A stretch of 64,000 nt of DNA from the NCBI GenBank assembly GCA_963809245.1, contig CAWEIU010000012.1, forward strand, positions 124,001-188,000, written 5' to 3'. Under the pieces are notes generated by a model. The model searched no databases and was not told the origin of the DNA. It saw only the letters and a program-made list of their open reading frames with translations. Made by a program: the position numbers and the translations under genes. This DNA is from Roseiarcus sp963809245. GTDB taxonomy: Bacteria; Pseudomonadota; Alphaproteobacteria; Rhizobiales; Beijerinckiaceae. Shown piece after piece: positions 35,452 through 44,280 of this stretch (position 1 is its first letter; every line of letters starts with the position of its first letter).

Positions 35452-38040
35452 ATGATTGCCGCTGCGATCGCGCGCACCGCCGGGTTCTGCACCCGGCATT
35501 CCTTAGTCGTCATCGCCGGGTATTTGCTTCTCGCGCTGATCTCGGCGTTTTACCTTTCCGAGAATTTCGCCATCACCACCGACGCCGACAAGCTGTTGTC
35601 GGAGGATTTGCCGTGGCGACAGGAGGAGATCAAGCTCGACAAGGCGTTCCCCCAGCGCGCCGACCTGATTCTCGCGGTCATCGACGGCGCGACGCCGGAA
35701 GCCGCCGAGGCGGCCGCCAGAACGCTGTCGCAGCGCCTCGCCCCGCAGACGAACCTTTTTCGCTCGGTCCGCTGGCCGGCCGGCGATGCGTTCTTCGCCC
35801 ACAACGCGCTTCTGTTCGAGCCGGTGGGCGAAGTTCGCCGCGACAGCGAAGAGCTGATCCGGGCGCAGCCCTTCCTCGGCGCGCTGGCCGCCGATCCGAG
35901 CCTGCGCGGCGTCATGGGAGCGTTGGCGCAGGCGGCTCAGGGGGTACGTCTCGGCGAAGCGAAACTCGTCGACTTGCAGCGCCCGATGATCCTCATCGCC
36001 GACGCCATCGAGCGGGCGATGGCGGGAGGCGACCCCGCCTTCTCGTGGCGGGCGCTGATCAGCGGACGCGCGCCGGAACCGGCGGAACTCAGACAGTTCC
36101 TCTTTATCAAGCCCAAGCTCGACTACAGCGACCTGCAGCCGGGGCAGCGGCCGACCGCCGCCATTCGCGAAGCGGTCACGTCGCTTGGGCTGACGCTGGA
36201 CCATGGCGTCAGGGTGCGCCTGACCGGTCCAGTTCCGATGTCGGATGAGGAATTCGGCACCCTCGCCGACGGCGCCGGGGTGAACGGCGTCGCGACGATT
36301 TGCGCCGTCATTTTCATTCTTTGGCTGGCGCTCAAGCGGCCGCGGCTGATCGTCGCGGTTCTCATCAATCTCGTCGTCGGACTGGCGATGACGGCCGCGG
36401 TGGGGCTCGCCATGGTCGGCGCCCTCAATCTGATCTCGGTCGCATTCGCGGTGCTCTTCATCGGCCTCGGGGTCGATTTCGGCATTCAATTCAGCGTTCG
36501 CTATCGCGACGCGCGCCGCGACGAGTTCAAAGTCGCGAAGGCGCTGCGCAACGCCGCCGCGGGCGTCGGCGGCCCGCTCCTGCTGGCGGCTGCGTCGACT
36601 GCGGCAGGATTCTATTCGTTCCTGCCGACCGCCTACCGCGGCATCTCGGAACTCGGCCTCATCGCGGGCACGGGGATGCTGATCGCTTTCGCGACCAGCG
36701 TCACGCTCCTGCCCGCGCTGATCGCCGTGCTCAAGCCACAGGCCGAACCTGCCGCGATCGGCTTCGCCGGGCTCGCGCCGGTCGATCGCTTCCTTGCAAA
36801 ACAGCGCTTCTGGATCATCGGAGCGACGCTGGCGGCGACGCTGCTCGGCTCGCCGCTGCTGCTGAAGCTGCAGTTCGACTTCAATCCCTTGAACCTGCGC
36901 AGCGCGAAGACCGAATCGGTGTCGACCCTGCTCGATCTGATGCGCGATCCGCACGCCAGCCCGAATACGATCGACGTGCTGACGCCCGATCTCGCCCATT
37001 CGACGGCGCTGGCGGCCAAGATCGCCCAAGCGCCGGAAGTCGCGGAAACGCGGACCTTGCAGAGCTTCGTGCCGACCGATCAGGACGACAAGCTCGCCAT
37101 CATTCAGGACGCCGGCTTCTTCCTGCAGAACACCCTCAATCCGCAATCGGTCAAGCCGGCGCCGACCGACGCCGAGGACGCCGCGGCGCTCAAGGCGACC
37201 GCGCAGGCCCTGAGCGGCGCAATCGGCGCATCGCGCGCCATTGCGGCCGATCAGGCGCGCCGGCTGAGCCGCCTCCTCGTCAGTCTGGCCGACGCTCCGG
37301 CGACGATGCGCGCGACCGTTCGCGACGCCATCGTCAAACCGCTGGACACGACGCTCGCCTCCGTTCGCAGTCTGCTCCTCGCCGAGCCGGTGACGATCGC
37401 GAGCCTGCCGCAGTCCCTCACGCAAGACTGGATCGCCAGCGACGGCGAAGCGCGCATCGAGGTCGCCCCGAAAGGCGACTCGAACGACAACGCGACGATG
37501 CGGCGGTTCGCCAATGCGGTTCTCGCCATTGCGCCGCAGGCGGCCGGCGCGCCGGTCTTCGTTCTCGACGCGGCCAACACCATCGTCACCGCGTTCTGGC
37601 AAGCGGGCCTGTGGTCGATCGTCTCGATCGCCCTGCTGTTGTTCGCCGTGCTGCGCCGCCCAGCCGACGTGGCGCTGACGCTCGTCCCGCTGCTGGTGGC
37701 GATCGTCGCCACGCTGGAGATCTGCGTGTTGATCGGCCTCCAGCTCAACTTCGCCAACATCATCGCGCTGCCGCTGCTGCTGGGCGTCGGCGTCGCCTTC
37801 AAAATCTATTACGTGATGGCGTGGCGCGCCGGCGAAACCAACTTCTTGCAGTTGAGCCTGACCCGTGCCGTCTTCTTCAGCGCCTTGGCGACGGCGACCG
37901 CCTTCGGCAGCCTCTGGCTGTCGCGCCATCCCGGCACCTCGAGCATGGGCAAGCTGATGGCGCTTGCCCTCGCGACGACGCTCGCCGCGGCGCTGTTGTT
38001 CCAGCCTGCGCTGCTGGCGACCCGCAAGCGGAGCGATTAG
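35452..38040 (+). CDS. hpnN: RND/MMPL-type hopanoid transporter HpnN
   Basis: An 862-residue inner-membrane RND exporter with about twelve helices, two large periplasmic loops (about 40-265 and 490-700) and the helix-4-like GLGVDFGIQFSVRYRD segment with its charged residues. HpnN moves hopanoids to the outer membrane in Rhodopseudomonas. The ATG 35452 (MIAAAIARTAGFCTRH) is the first start giving a helix right after the N-terminus; it lacks a clear Shine-Dalgarno. Confidence 0.92.
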   Translation: MIAAAIARTAGFCTRHSLVVIAGYLLLALISAFYLSENFAITTDADKLLSEDLPWRQEEIKLDKAFPQRADLILAVIDGATPEAAEAAARTLSQRLAPQTNLFRSVRWPAGDAFFAHNALLFEPVGEVRRDSEELIRAQPFLGALAADPSLRGVMGALAQAAQGVRLGEAKLVDLQRPMILIADAIERAMAGGDPAFSWRALISGRAPEPAELRQFLFIKPKLDYSDLQPGQRPTAAIREAVTSLGLTLDHGVRVRLTGPVPMSDEEFGTLADGAGVNGVATICAVIFILWLALKRPRLIVAVLINLVVGLAMTAAVGLAMVGALNLISVAFAVLFIGLGVDFGIQFSVRYRDARRDEFKVAKALRNAAAGVGGPLLLAAASTAAGFYSFLPTAYRGISELGLIAGTGMLIAFATSVTLLPALIAVLKPQAEPAAIGFAGLAPVDRFLAKQRFWIIGATLAATLLGSPLLLKLQFDFNPLNLRSAKTESVSTLLDLMRDPHASPNTIDVLTPDLAHSTALAAKIAQAPEVAETRTLQSFVPTDQDDKLAIIQDAGFFLQNTLNPQSVKPAPTDAEDAAALKATAQALSGAIGASRAIAADQARRLSRLLVSLADAPATMRATVRDAIVKPLDTTLASVRSLLLAEPVTIASLPQSLTQDWIASDGEARIEVAPKGDSNDNATMRRFANAVLAIAPQAAGAPVFVLDAANTIVTAFWQAGLWSIVSIALLLFAVLRRPADVALTLVPLLVAIVATLEICVLIGLQLNFANIIALPLLLGVGVAFKIYYVMAWRAGETNFLQLSLTRAVFFSALATATAFGSLWLSRHPGTSSMGKLMALALATTLAAALLFQPALLATRKRSD

Positions 38041-38222
38041 CCAGACCCGGCCCTTCCCTGTTGTCTGGGGCTGAACGGGTTGGGGCCGGCGGCCTGATTT
38101 CCCATATTGAAGCGGGCGAGGCCTGCGCACGAGAAGGGGATTTGCTCGTGTCCTATCCGGGCGTGGAGTAAAAGGGGGACCGGCGTCATCTCGCCGACGG
38201 GCGCCGAAATGCCGTGGTATGG

Positions 38223-39503
38223 ATGGCGATGGACACCGACGACTTGTTTACAACGGGCCGCGCCGCTTCGTTTCGGCCCGGCCTCGCCGACGGCGAGCCG
38301 CGGGAAGCCGGCCGGGCGGCCAATGCCCGCCGCCCGCTTCTGTCCTCGTCGCTCGTCGGCTCGACCAATCGCGGCCGCGTCTTGCAGGCGCTGTTCGATC
38401 TCGGCCCGACGAGCCGGGTCGAATTGGCGAGGCAGGCCGGCGTCAACCGAACCACAATCTCCGGCATCGTGCAGCCGTTGCTCGACGGCCAGATCCTGGT
38501 CGAGGGTAAGCCGATCCCGCCCACCCAGGTCGGCGGCAAGCCGGCGCGTCCGCTGTGGTTCTCGCCCGACGCCCGGCCGATTTGCGGCGTTCTGCTCATG
38601 CCCGGTTCGATCCGCGCCTCGCTCGTCACGCTGGAGGGCCGGATCGAGGCGGAATACGAGGAGAAGCTGCCGACCGACGCGGGAAGTCGCGCCGAACTCC
38701 TGGAGACGATCGTCGACTGCATCGCCAGGGTGTTCGCGGTCGCGCGCCGCGCGCCGCTCGGCATCGGCGTCGCGGTCGGCGGCATGGTGGACACGAACCG
38801 GCGCGCGGTCGTCGCCGTCAATCTGGCGCCGGCGCTCGACGGCTTTCCGCTTGGCGACGATCTGAACCGGCGCTTCCAAGTCCCCGTGACGGTCGATCAC
38901 CATCCGAGGGCCCTCCTCGTCGGCGATCGATGGTTCGGCAAAGGACGCGGCGTGCGCGACTTCGCGGTGGTCTATACGGGCGAAGTCCTCGGCGGCGCGC
39001 TCTATCTCGACGGACACCTTCATCGCGGGCCGGCCGGCGCCGGCGGCGAGCTTGGGCACACGTTCGTGCAAATCGACGGCGAGCTGTGCCGCTGCGGACG
39101 CCGCGGCTGCTGGGATACGATCGCGACCCTCGGGTGGCTGCGCCGTGAGGCGCACGCTGCCGGCGTCGCCGAGGCCGACTCGATCGATTCCCGCAGGCTG
39201 GTCGCGCTTGCCGAAGCCGGCGATTCGGCCGCCGCCGGGTTGATCGATCGTTACGCGCGCAACGTCGCGGTCGGCATTGCGAATTTGCAGCAGACCGTCG
39301 CGCCGAACTTCTTCATCCTGCATGGCGACGTCGTCGGCGGCGGGACCACGATGATCGACGCGATCATCAGTCACGTCCGCCGAATGGTGCCCTCGCATCC
39401 CGGCGGCGAGATCGTGTTCGCGACAGGTGAAACGGAAGACCGGGCGGCGTTGCTGGGCGCGGCGGGATTGGTGCTGTCGGACCTGCTGCAGTTTCCGCTG
39501 TAA
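38223..39503 (+). CDS. ROK family transcriptional regulator (NagC/XylR-like)
   Basis: A protein of about 426 residues with an N-terminal winged HTH (STNRGRVLQALFDLGPTSRVELARQAGVNRTTISGIV) followed by a ROK sugar-kinase-like domain with the zinc motif ELCRCGRRGCWD. The ATG at 38223 is one of several close starts (GTG 38214, ATG 38229). It is convergent to the amidase/ABC operon at 39833-45219, a plausible regulator of that sugar-type transporter, though the link is by proximity only. Confidence 0.85.
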   Translation: MAMDTDDLFTTGRAASFRPGLADGEPREAGRAANARRPLLSSSLVGSTNRGRVLQALFDLGPTSRVELARQAGVNRTTISGIVQPLLDGQILVEGKPIPPTQVGGKPARPLWFSPDARPICGVLLMPGSIRASLVTLEGRIEAEYEEKLPTDAGSRAELLETIVDCIARVFAVARRAPLGIGVAVGGMVDTNRRAVVAVNLAPALDGFPLGDDLNRRFQVPVTVDHHPRALLVGDRWFGKGRGVRDFAVVYTGEVLGGALYLDGHLHRGPAGAGGELGHTFVQIDGELCRCGRRGCWDTIATLGWLRREAHAAGVAEADSIDSRRLVALAEAGDSAAAGLIDRYARNVAVGIANLQQTVAPNFFILHGDVVGGGTTMIDAIISHVRRMVPSHPGGEIVFATGETEDRAALLGAAGLVLSDLLQFPL

Positions 39504-39568
39504 GCCCGCGAACGCGAAGGTCCAGACTGCCGCCGCGAGCCTCTCCTACGTCTGCAACACCGTTGGAT

Positions 39569-39660
39569 CGTCATTGCGAGGAGCGAGAGCTCCGAAGCAA
39601 TCCATTCCTCCGCTTGCATCGTCGGCGCCACGGGATTGCTTTGCGTCGCTCGCAATGACG
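39569..39660. repeat. palindromic repeat family, copy A
   Basis: A 92-base element with termini CGTCATTGCG and CGCAATGACG (perfect 10-base inverted ends) and inner arms GAAGCAATCC / GGATTGCTT. The core matches copy B (51804-51894) in reverse orientation with only a few differences. Flanking GTCTGCA and TGCAGAC extend the inverted symmetry. It fills the gap between the ROK regulator and the amidase terminator; no gene is present at 39504-39832. Confidence 0.8.
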
Positions 39661-39762
39661 GCGACGGTGCAGACAGGACTTAAAATGTGCAAGCGAAGCG
39701 CTCGCGCATTGCGCCGCTGGATTTCGCAGGCATGACAGCCGCGAGTGAGAAACATCTCCAAC

Positions 39763-39789
39763 AAAAAAAGGGCGTCCTCGCGGACGCCC
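39763..39789 (-). terminator. rho-independent terminator after the amidase gene
   Basis: Read on the minus strand, GGGCGTCC and GGACGCCC pair over eight bases around a four-base loop and are followed by a run of seven T (39763-39769). It lies 43 bases past the amidase stop and ends the ABC-cyclase-amidase transcript. Confidence 0.87.
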
Positions 39790-39832
39790 AAGTTTGGAGG
39801 TCGCCCATCCGAAGATGGACGCAGGGAGTTCG

Positions 39833-41314
39833 TTAGCCGGCAAGCCCCGGATAGGAGGCGAACCAGGGCTTCATCCGCTCGAACGCGCCGGCCATCGCCA
39901 GCACCGTCGCTTCGGAATGACGCCGGCCGATGATCTGAAGCCCGACCGGCAGACCGTCGCTGGTCAAGCCAGCGGGCACCGAGATGGCGGGATGGCCGGT
40001 GAAGTTGATCGGATAGGTCATGCACCAGCCGATCAGAGGATCGACCGCTTCGCCATTGATCTCGCGCGGGCCGCGGGTGTTGCCGTCGGTCGCGTTGAGC
40101 ACCGGCGGAACCGCGAGAGTCGGCGAGATGATGACGTCGTAGCGGTCGAGCACATCCTCCAGCGCGTCGTGCACCTCAGTGCGCAGCACGTCGTCAAGCG
40201 CGTGGTCGACCGCCGAGACGTTGCGCACCGATTCCATCATCGCAAGGAAGTCCGGGGTCAGTGCGTCGCGATGCGCGCCCAACAAATCGATGCCTTCGGC
40301 CTTGAGATGGTGCGCGATGGCGACGTAATGCACCGCGATCGTGCGCACCCACAGCTCAGCGAGCACGCTGTGATGCGGACGCATCGCGAGTTCGACCTCG
40401 TCGACGGGAACGCCATGCGCTGCGAGCGTCGTCGCCGCGTCCTTGATGACGGCGGCGACGCGAGGGTCGACCGGGAAGTTGCCGAGTCGCGGGCTGTAGG
40501 CGACCTTCAGACCTTCGATGCTCGCGCTGACGCTCGCGCCGTAGTCCGCGCCATCGCGCGGGAGCGAAAGCGGATCGCGCGAATGGGGGCCCGCCATGAC
40601 CTGCGCCATCAGCGCCGCATCCGCGACCGTGCGCGCCATCGGGCCGATGTGCACCAGGGGGTGTCCCCACAGGAAGGCGTCGGGCCTCGTGATCGAGGGG
40701 ATGCGGCCGAACGACGCCTTGAAGCCGACGACGCCGCTAAAGGAGGCCGGAATGCGGACCGAACCGCCGCCGTCGGTGCCCTGCGCGAGCGCGGCGAGGC
40801 CGTCCGCCACGGCGGCGGCGCCGCCGCCTGACGAGCCGCCGGCGTTGCGTCCGATCGCCCACGGGGTGCTCGTCGGCCCGAAGCGCAGGTTGTCGGTGAT
40901 GCCCTTGTGGCCGAACTCCGGCGTGTTGGTCTTGCCGAGTATGATCGCGCCAGCGGCCAGCAGACGCTCGACCGCGAGCGCGCTCGTCTTGGGGACGCGA
41001 TTGCGGACGGCGAGCGAACCCATCGAGGTCGGCACGCCGGCGACGTCGTCGAGATCCTTGATAGCCACCGGCACGCCATGCAGCGGGCCGAGCGGCCCGC
41101 CCGCGGCGACCGCGCGCTCCGCCTCGCGCGCGGCGGCGCGCGCCTCTTCGGCGAGCACCAGCGTGTAGGCGTTGATGACGGGGTTTCGCTGATCGATGCG
41201 CTTCAGATAGGCGTCGACCACTTCGACCGGCGAGACGTCGCGGCGCCGAATGCGCGCGGCGAGTTCCGTAGCCGACAGGAAGCAAAGTTTCGTTACGTCG
41301 TCCGGCGTCGCCAT
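39833..41314 (-). CDS. amidase (amidase signature family)
   Basis: A 493-residue serine amidase hydrolysing a carboxamide to acid and ammonia. The Ser-cisSer-Lys triad is visible as Lys86 (VAIKDLDD), Ser161 (AGGSSGGG) and Ser185 (GTDGGGSVRIPA). It is the last gene of the minus-strand operon that begins with the ABC substrate-binding protein, 37 bases past the cyclase stop, suggesting it acts on the imported compound or its ring-opened product. Substrate unknown. Confidence 0.9.
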   Translation of the reverse strand: MATPDDVTKLCFLSATELAARIRRRDVSPVEVVDAYLKRIDQRNPVINAYTLVLAEEARAAAREAERAVAAGGPLGPLHGVPVAIKDLDDVAGVPTSMGSLAVRNRVPKTSALAVERLLAAGAIILGKTNTPEFGHKGITDNLRFGPTSTPWAIGRNAGGSSGGGAAAVADGLAALAQGTDGGGSVRIPASFSGVVGFKASFGRIPSITRPDAFLWGHPLVHIGPMARTVADAALMAQVMAGPHSRDPLSLPRDGADYGASVSASIEGLKVAYSPRLGNFPVDPRVAAVIKDAATTLAAHGVPVDEVELAMRPHHSVLAELWVRTIAVHYVAIAHHLKAEGIDLLGAHRDALTPDFLAMMESVRNVSAVDHALDDVLRTEVHDALEDVLDRYDVIISPTLAVPPVLNATDGNTRGPREINGEAVDPLIGWCMTYPINFTGHPAISVPAGLTSDGLPVGLQIIGRRHSEATVLAMAGAFERMKPWFASYPGLAG

Positions 41315-41351
41315 TCGATTGGTCCATTCATTGGGTGGGAAAACCAGAGGG

Positions 41352-42311
41352 TCACTTCAGCACGATCGGATTGACCGAGCCGCCAGTCCCGTTGACGACC
41401 TTGATCGGGCTCGCGCAGAAGAAGGCCTCGTAACGCCGGTCCTCGGCGCAATCGGCCGCGAGATCGTCGAGCAACGCCGCTTCCGTGAAGACCACGCCGA
41501 GATTGCGCATCAGCGCCCCGTGCAGCGGCAGCATGACGCCGGTGTTCGGCTCATAGGTGGTTTCGTTGGCGAGCGTGTCGGTGACGAGGGACGGGATCTG
41601 CATCGCGTCGAACCACGCGACGAGCTCCGGACTGAAGGTGAGGCCCGGCTCCCAGTATTTCGGCCCGATCGAGGTGCGCCCATCCAGCAGCGCGCCGAGC
41701 CATCCCGTGCGAATCATGAGGATCGAGCGCGGCGCGATCTCGACGCCTTGCGCTTTGGCGCACGCCATCAGGTCGTTGTGGTCGAACGTCTCGGCGCGGC
41801 CCAACACGTCGCGGCCACGAAATCGCGCCATGTCGAGGAGCACGCAGCGTCCGACGATGCCATGCGCGCTGATCGGCTCGATGCCGGCCTTGCGCATGCC
41901 GCCGTTGGTGCAATCGGCGCAATAGCCGTTCCAGACCTTGTCGCCGTACCACATGTGGCCGAGCGCATCGCAATGCGTGGTGGCCTGGGCGAAGCCGGTG
42001 ACGTAATCGTCGGCGAATTCCAGTCCGCCCGGCAGCGGCTGCCAATGGCCGGCGCGGAATCCCGCCTTGTCGGCCACGACGAAATGCCGCGCCGGCCAGC
42101 GTCCCGGGAAGACGGGATCGCCCGCGGGGTCCGCCACGGGCGCGCCCAGCGTGAAGGTTCGCCCGTCGCGCGCCATCGCAAGGCCGGCGCGCGCTTCCTC
42201 GGGCGTCAGGTAATTGAGCGCGCCGATCTCGTCGTCGGGTCCCCAATGGCCCCACTTGGTCGGCGAACCGTCGAGCAAGCGCTCGAGCGCTTTGAGATCG
42301 GGTTCGCTCAC
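41352..42311 (-). CDS. cyclase-family metal-dependent hydrolase (kynurenine formamidase/isatin hydrolase type)
   Basis: A 319-residue PF04199-type protein. The metal motif HxxxxxxxxH appears as TTHCDALGHMWYG, with further candidate ligands in the segment LPLHGALMRNLG. Members hydrolyse cyclic or N-acyl amides such as N-formylkynurenine or isatin, using Mn or Zn. GTG 42311 overlaps the stop of the ABC ATPase as GTGA, so it is coupled to the transporter. The pair cyclase plus amidase implies opening of a cyclic imide or amide followed by deamidation; this is inference. Confidence 0.85.
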   Translation of the reverse strand: MSEPDLKALERLLDGSPTKWGHWGPDDEIGALNYLTPEEARAGLAMARDGRTFTLGAPVADPAGDPVFPGRWPARHFVVADKAGFRAGHWQPLPGGLEFADDYVTGFAQATTHCDALGHMWYGDKVWNGYCADCTNGGMRKAGIEPISAHGIVGRCVLLDMARFRGRDVLGRAETFDHNDLMACAKAQGVEIAPRSILMIRTGWLGALLDGRTSIGPKYWEPGLTFSPELVAWFDAMQIPSLVTDTLANETTYEPNTGVMLPLHGALMRNLGVVFTEAALLDDLAADCAEDRRYEAFFCASPIKVVNGTGGSVNPIVLK

Positions 42312-43126
42312 GCTTCGACTCCATTAGCGACCGGCTGCGACGAGAGATTGCGTTCGCCCTTGGCGCCAGTGATGTAGGCGACGACCTCGTCCATCGTGGT
42401 GTCGCGGCTCGCCATGTCGGCGGCTTTCGTGCCGCGCCGCATCACGATGACCCGGTTGCAGACCGACCACAGATGCTCGAGATTATGGGTGACCATCAGG
42501 ATCGTCAGGCCGCGCGCACTGAGCCGCGTGATCAGATCCAGCACCTCGCGGGATTCGCGCACGCCGAGCGCGGCGGTCGGCTCGTCGAGAAGAAGAAGCT
42601 TGCTGCCCCAGAAGGCGCCGCGCGCGATCGCCGCGAGCTGGCGCTGGCCTCCCGACATGCGGTCGACGGCCTGCGTGCGCACGCGTGGAATCTCGATGTG
42701 CAGCTCCTCGAGGCCTCGCACCGCCGCCTCGGTCATCGCGCCGCGACGCATGAAGCGAAAAAGCTGCGGGCCGTTGCCGACGGCGAGCTCCCGGCCGAGG
42801 AAGAAATTCTCGGCGATGGTGAAGCTGCTGATGAGGGCGAGGTCCTGATACACCGTCTCGATGCCCAGGCGCTGCGCCTGCGCCGGCGGCGCGAGCGCGC
42901 ACGGCGTTCCCTCGATGGAAATCTCGCCGCTTGTCGGCTCGTAGGCGCCGGAGAGAATCTTCACCAGCGTCGACTTGCCAGCGCCGTTGTCGCCGACCAG
43001 TCCGACGACGTCGCCGCGCCGCAAGTCGAGCGAGACGTCCTTCAACGCGTCGATGGCGCCGAAGGTTTTGACGATGTTGCGCAGGCTGACGAGAGCCGCG
43101 CCGCCATTCTCGGTTTGTGCCGTCAT
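42308..43126 (-). CDS. sugar-type ABC transporter ATP-binding protein
   Basis: A 272-residue single NBD: Walker A GDNGAGKST at 45-53, signature MSGGQRQ at 157-163, Walker B LLLLDEP at 177-183 and H-loop His214. It resembles the N-terminal half of RbsA/XylG proteins but lacks the second domain, as in the FrcA-like group. The start ATG 43126 (MTAQTENGG) follows the permease gene by 11 bases; the frame open to 44101 is antisense-like noise inside the permease. Confidence 0.9.
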   Translation of the reverse strand: MTAQTENGGAALVSLRNIVKTFGAIDALKDVSLDLRRGDVVGLVGDNGAGKSTLVKILSGAYEPTSGEISIEGTPCALAPPAQAQRLGIETVYQDLALISSFTIAENFFLGRELAVGNGPQLFRFMRRGAMTEAAVRGLEELHIEIPRVRTQAVDRMSGGQRQLAAIARGAFWGSKLLLLDEPTAALGVRESREVLDLITRLSARGLTILMVTHNLEHLWSVCNRVIVMRRGTKAADMASRDTTMDEVVAYITGAKGERNLSSQPVANGVEA

Positions 43127-43137
43127 TGCGCTGGCCC

Positions 43138-44202
43138 TCAGCTTCTGGACAACCGGCGTCCGACGCCGCCGAGCGCCACCGCGACCACGAGCAAGCCGCC
43201 GGAGAACAGATATTGCGTGAAGATCGGCGCGCCGATCATCGCGAGGCCATTGTTGCCGACCGCGACCGTCATCACGCCGAGGAAGGTGCCGAGAATATGG
43301 AACTCGCCCTCGCGCAACGCGGCAGAGCCGAGAAACGCCGCGGCGAAGGACGTCAGCATGAATCCGTCGCCCGCGGCGACTTGGCCCGATCCGAGGTTGG
43401 AGGCCATCAGCACGCCCGCGGTGGCGGCGCAGCCGCCGGCGATCGCGAAGGCGACGATGCGGCTGCGATCGACCGCAATGCCGGCGCGGCGCGCGTTCTC
43501 CGCGCTGACGCCGATCGCCTTGATGTGTTGTCCCTGCACCGTGCGGTTCAACAGGACCCACAGCAGCACCAGCACCACCGCCATGATGATGATGAGATGC
43601 GGCACGCCCCATATCCGGCCGAGCGCGACGTCCGTGAAGGACAGGCCGTGCGTGAGCTGCAGCGGAACGCCGCCGGAATACGCGTAGTTGAGGCCGACGA
43701 CCATGGTGCCGGTGCCGAGCGTCGCAATGAAGGCGTTGACGCCGATCTTCGAGACGATCAGCCCGTTCACGACGCCAATGACGACCCCGACGCCGATGAC
43801 GGCGAGGACGGCGACAGGGATCGGCCACTGGTTGTCGCTGAGAAGGCCGACGACCAGAAGACCGGCGAAACTGCAGACGTAGCCGATGCTCAGATCGAAA
43901 TCGCCGCCGACGAGCGGCACCGTCAGGCCCGCCGCGACGATCGCGCTGATCGCCATGTCGTTCAGGATGTTCTTGAAATTGCCGAAGGTCGCGAACGTGT
44001 CGGGCTGGACGGCCGTGAAGATCGCGATCATCAGCACGAGGGCGAAGATCGTGCCGTAGGCGCTCAGGACCTTGGTGAGGCCGGGGCCCGGCTTGCGCCA
44101 CGCGCCGAGCAGCGAGGCGGCCCCGCCGGCGGAAATGGGCGCGCCGGAAGCCCCGGGCGTCGCCTTCGCGGCCGCTTCGCGCACCGGGTCCGCAGTTTTC
44201 AT
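43138..44202 (-). CDS. sugar-type ABC transporter permease (RbsC family)
   Basis: A 354-residue permease with about nine to ten hydrophobic helices and the BPD_transp_2 features (FAGLLVVGLLSDNQWPIPVAVLAVIGVG, the GVNAFIATLGT block, ENARRAGI). Start at ATG 44202 (MKTADPVREA); an ATG 33 bases upstream is possible. It forms the membrane channel with the downstream ATPase and the upstream binding protein. Confidence 0.9.
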   Translation of the reverse strand: MKTADPVREAAAKATPGASGAPISAGGAASLLGAWRKPGPGLTKVLSAYGTIFALVLMIAIFTAVQPDTFATFGNFKNILNDMAISAIVAAGLTVPLVGGDFDLSIGYVCSFAGLLVVGLLSDNQWPIPVAVLAVIGVGVVIGVVNGLIVSKIGVNAFIATLGTGTMVVGLNYAYSGGVPLQLTHGLSFTDVALGRIWGVPHLIIIMAVVLVLLWVLLNRTVQGQHIKAIGVSAENARRAGIAVDRSRIVAFAIAGGCAATAGVLMASNLGSGQVAAGDGFMLTSFAAAFLGSAALREGEFHILGTFLGVMTVAVGNNGLAMIGAPIFTQYLFSGGLLVVAVALGGVGRRLSRS

Positions 44203-44280
44203 CTCAAAACCATCCTCTTTAGCTTCGCGCGACAACCCGGCCGGCGAACCGGCCGAATCGCGCTTCTTTACGACCGGTTC

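Noticed and set aside
35503..38130. 875-codon open frame on the minus strand
   Set aside because: Antisense to hpnN, low-complexity, no motif; hpnN has full family features.
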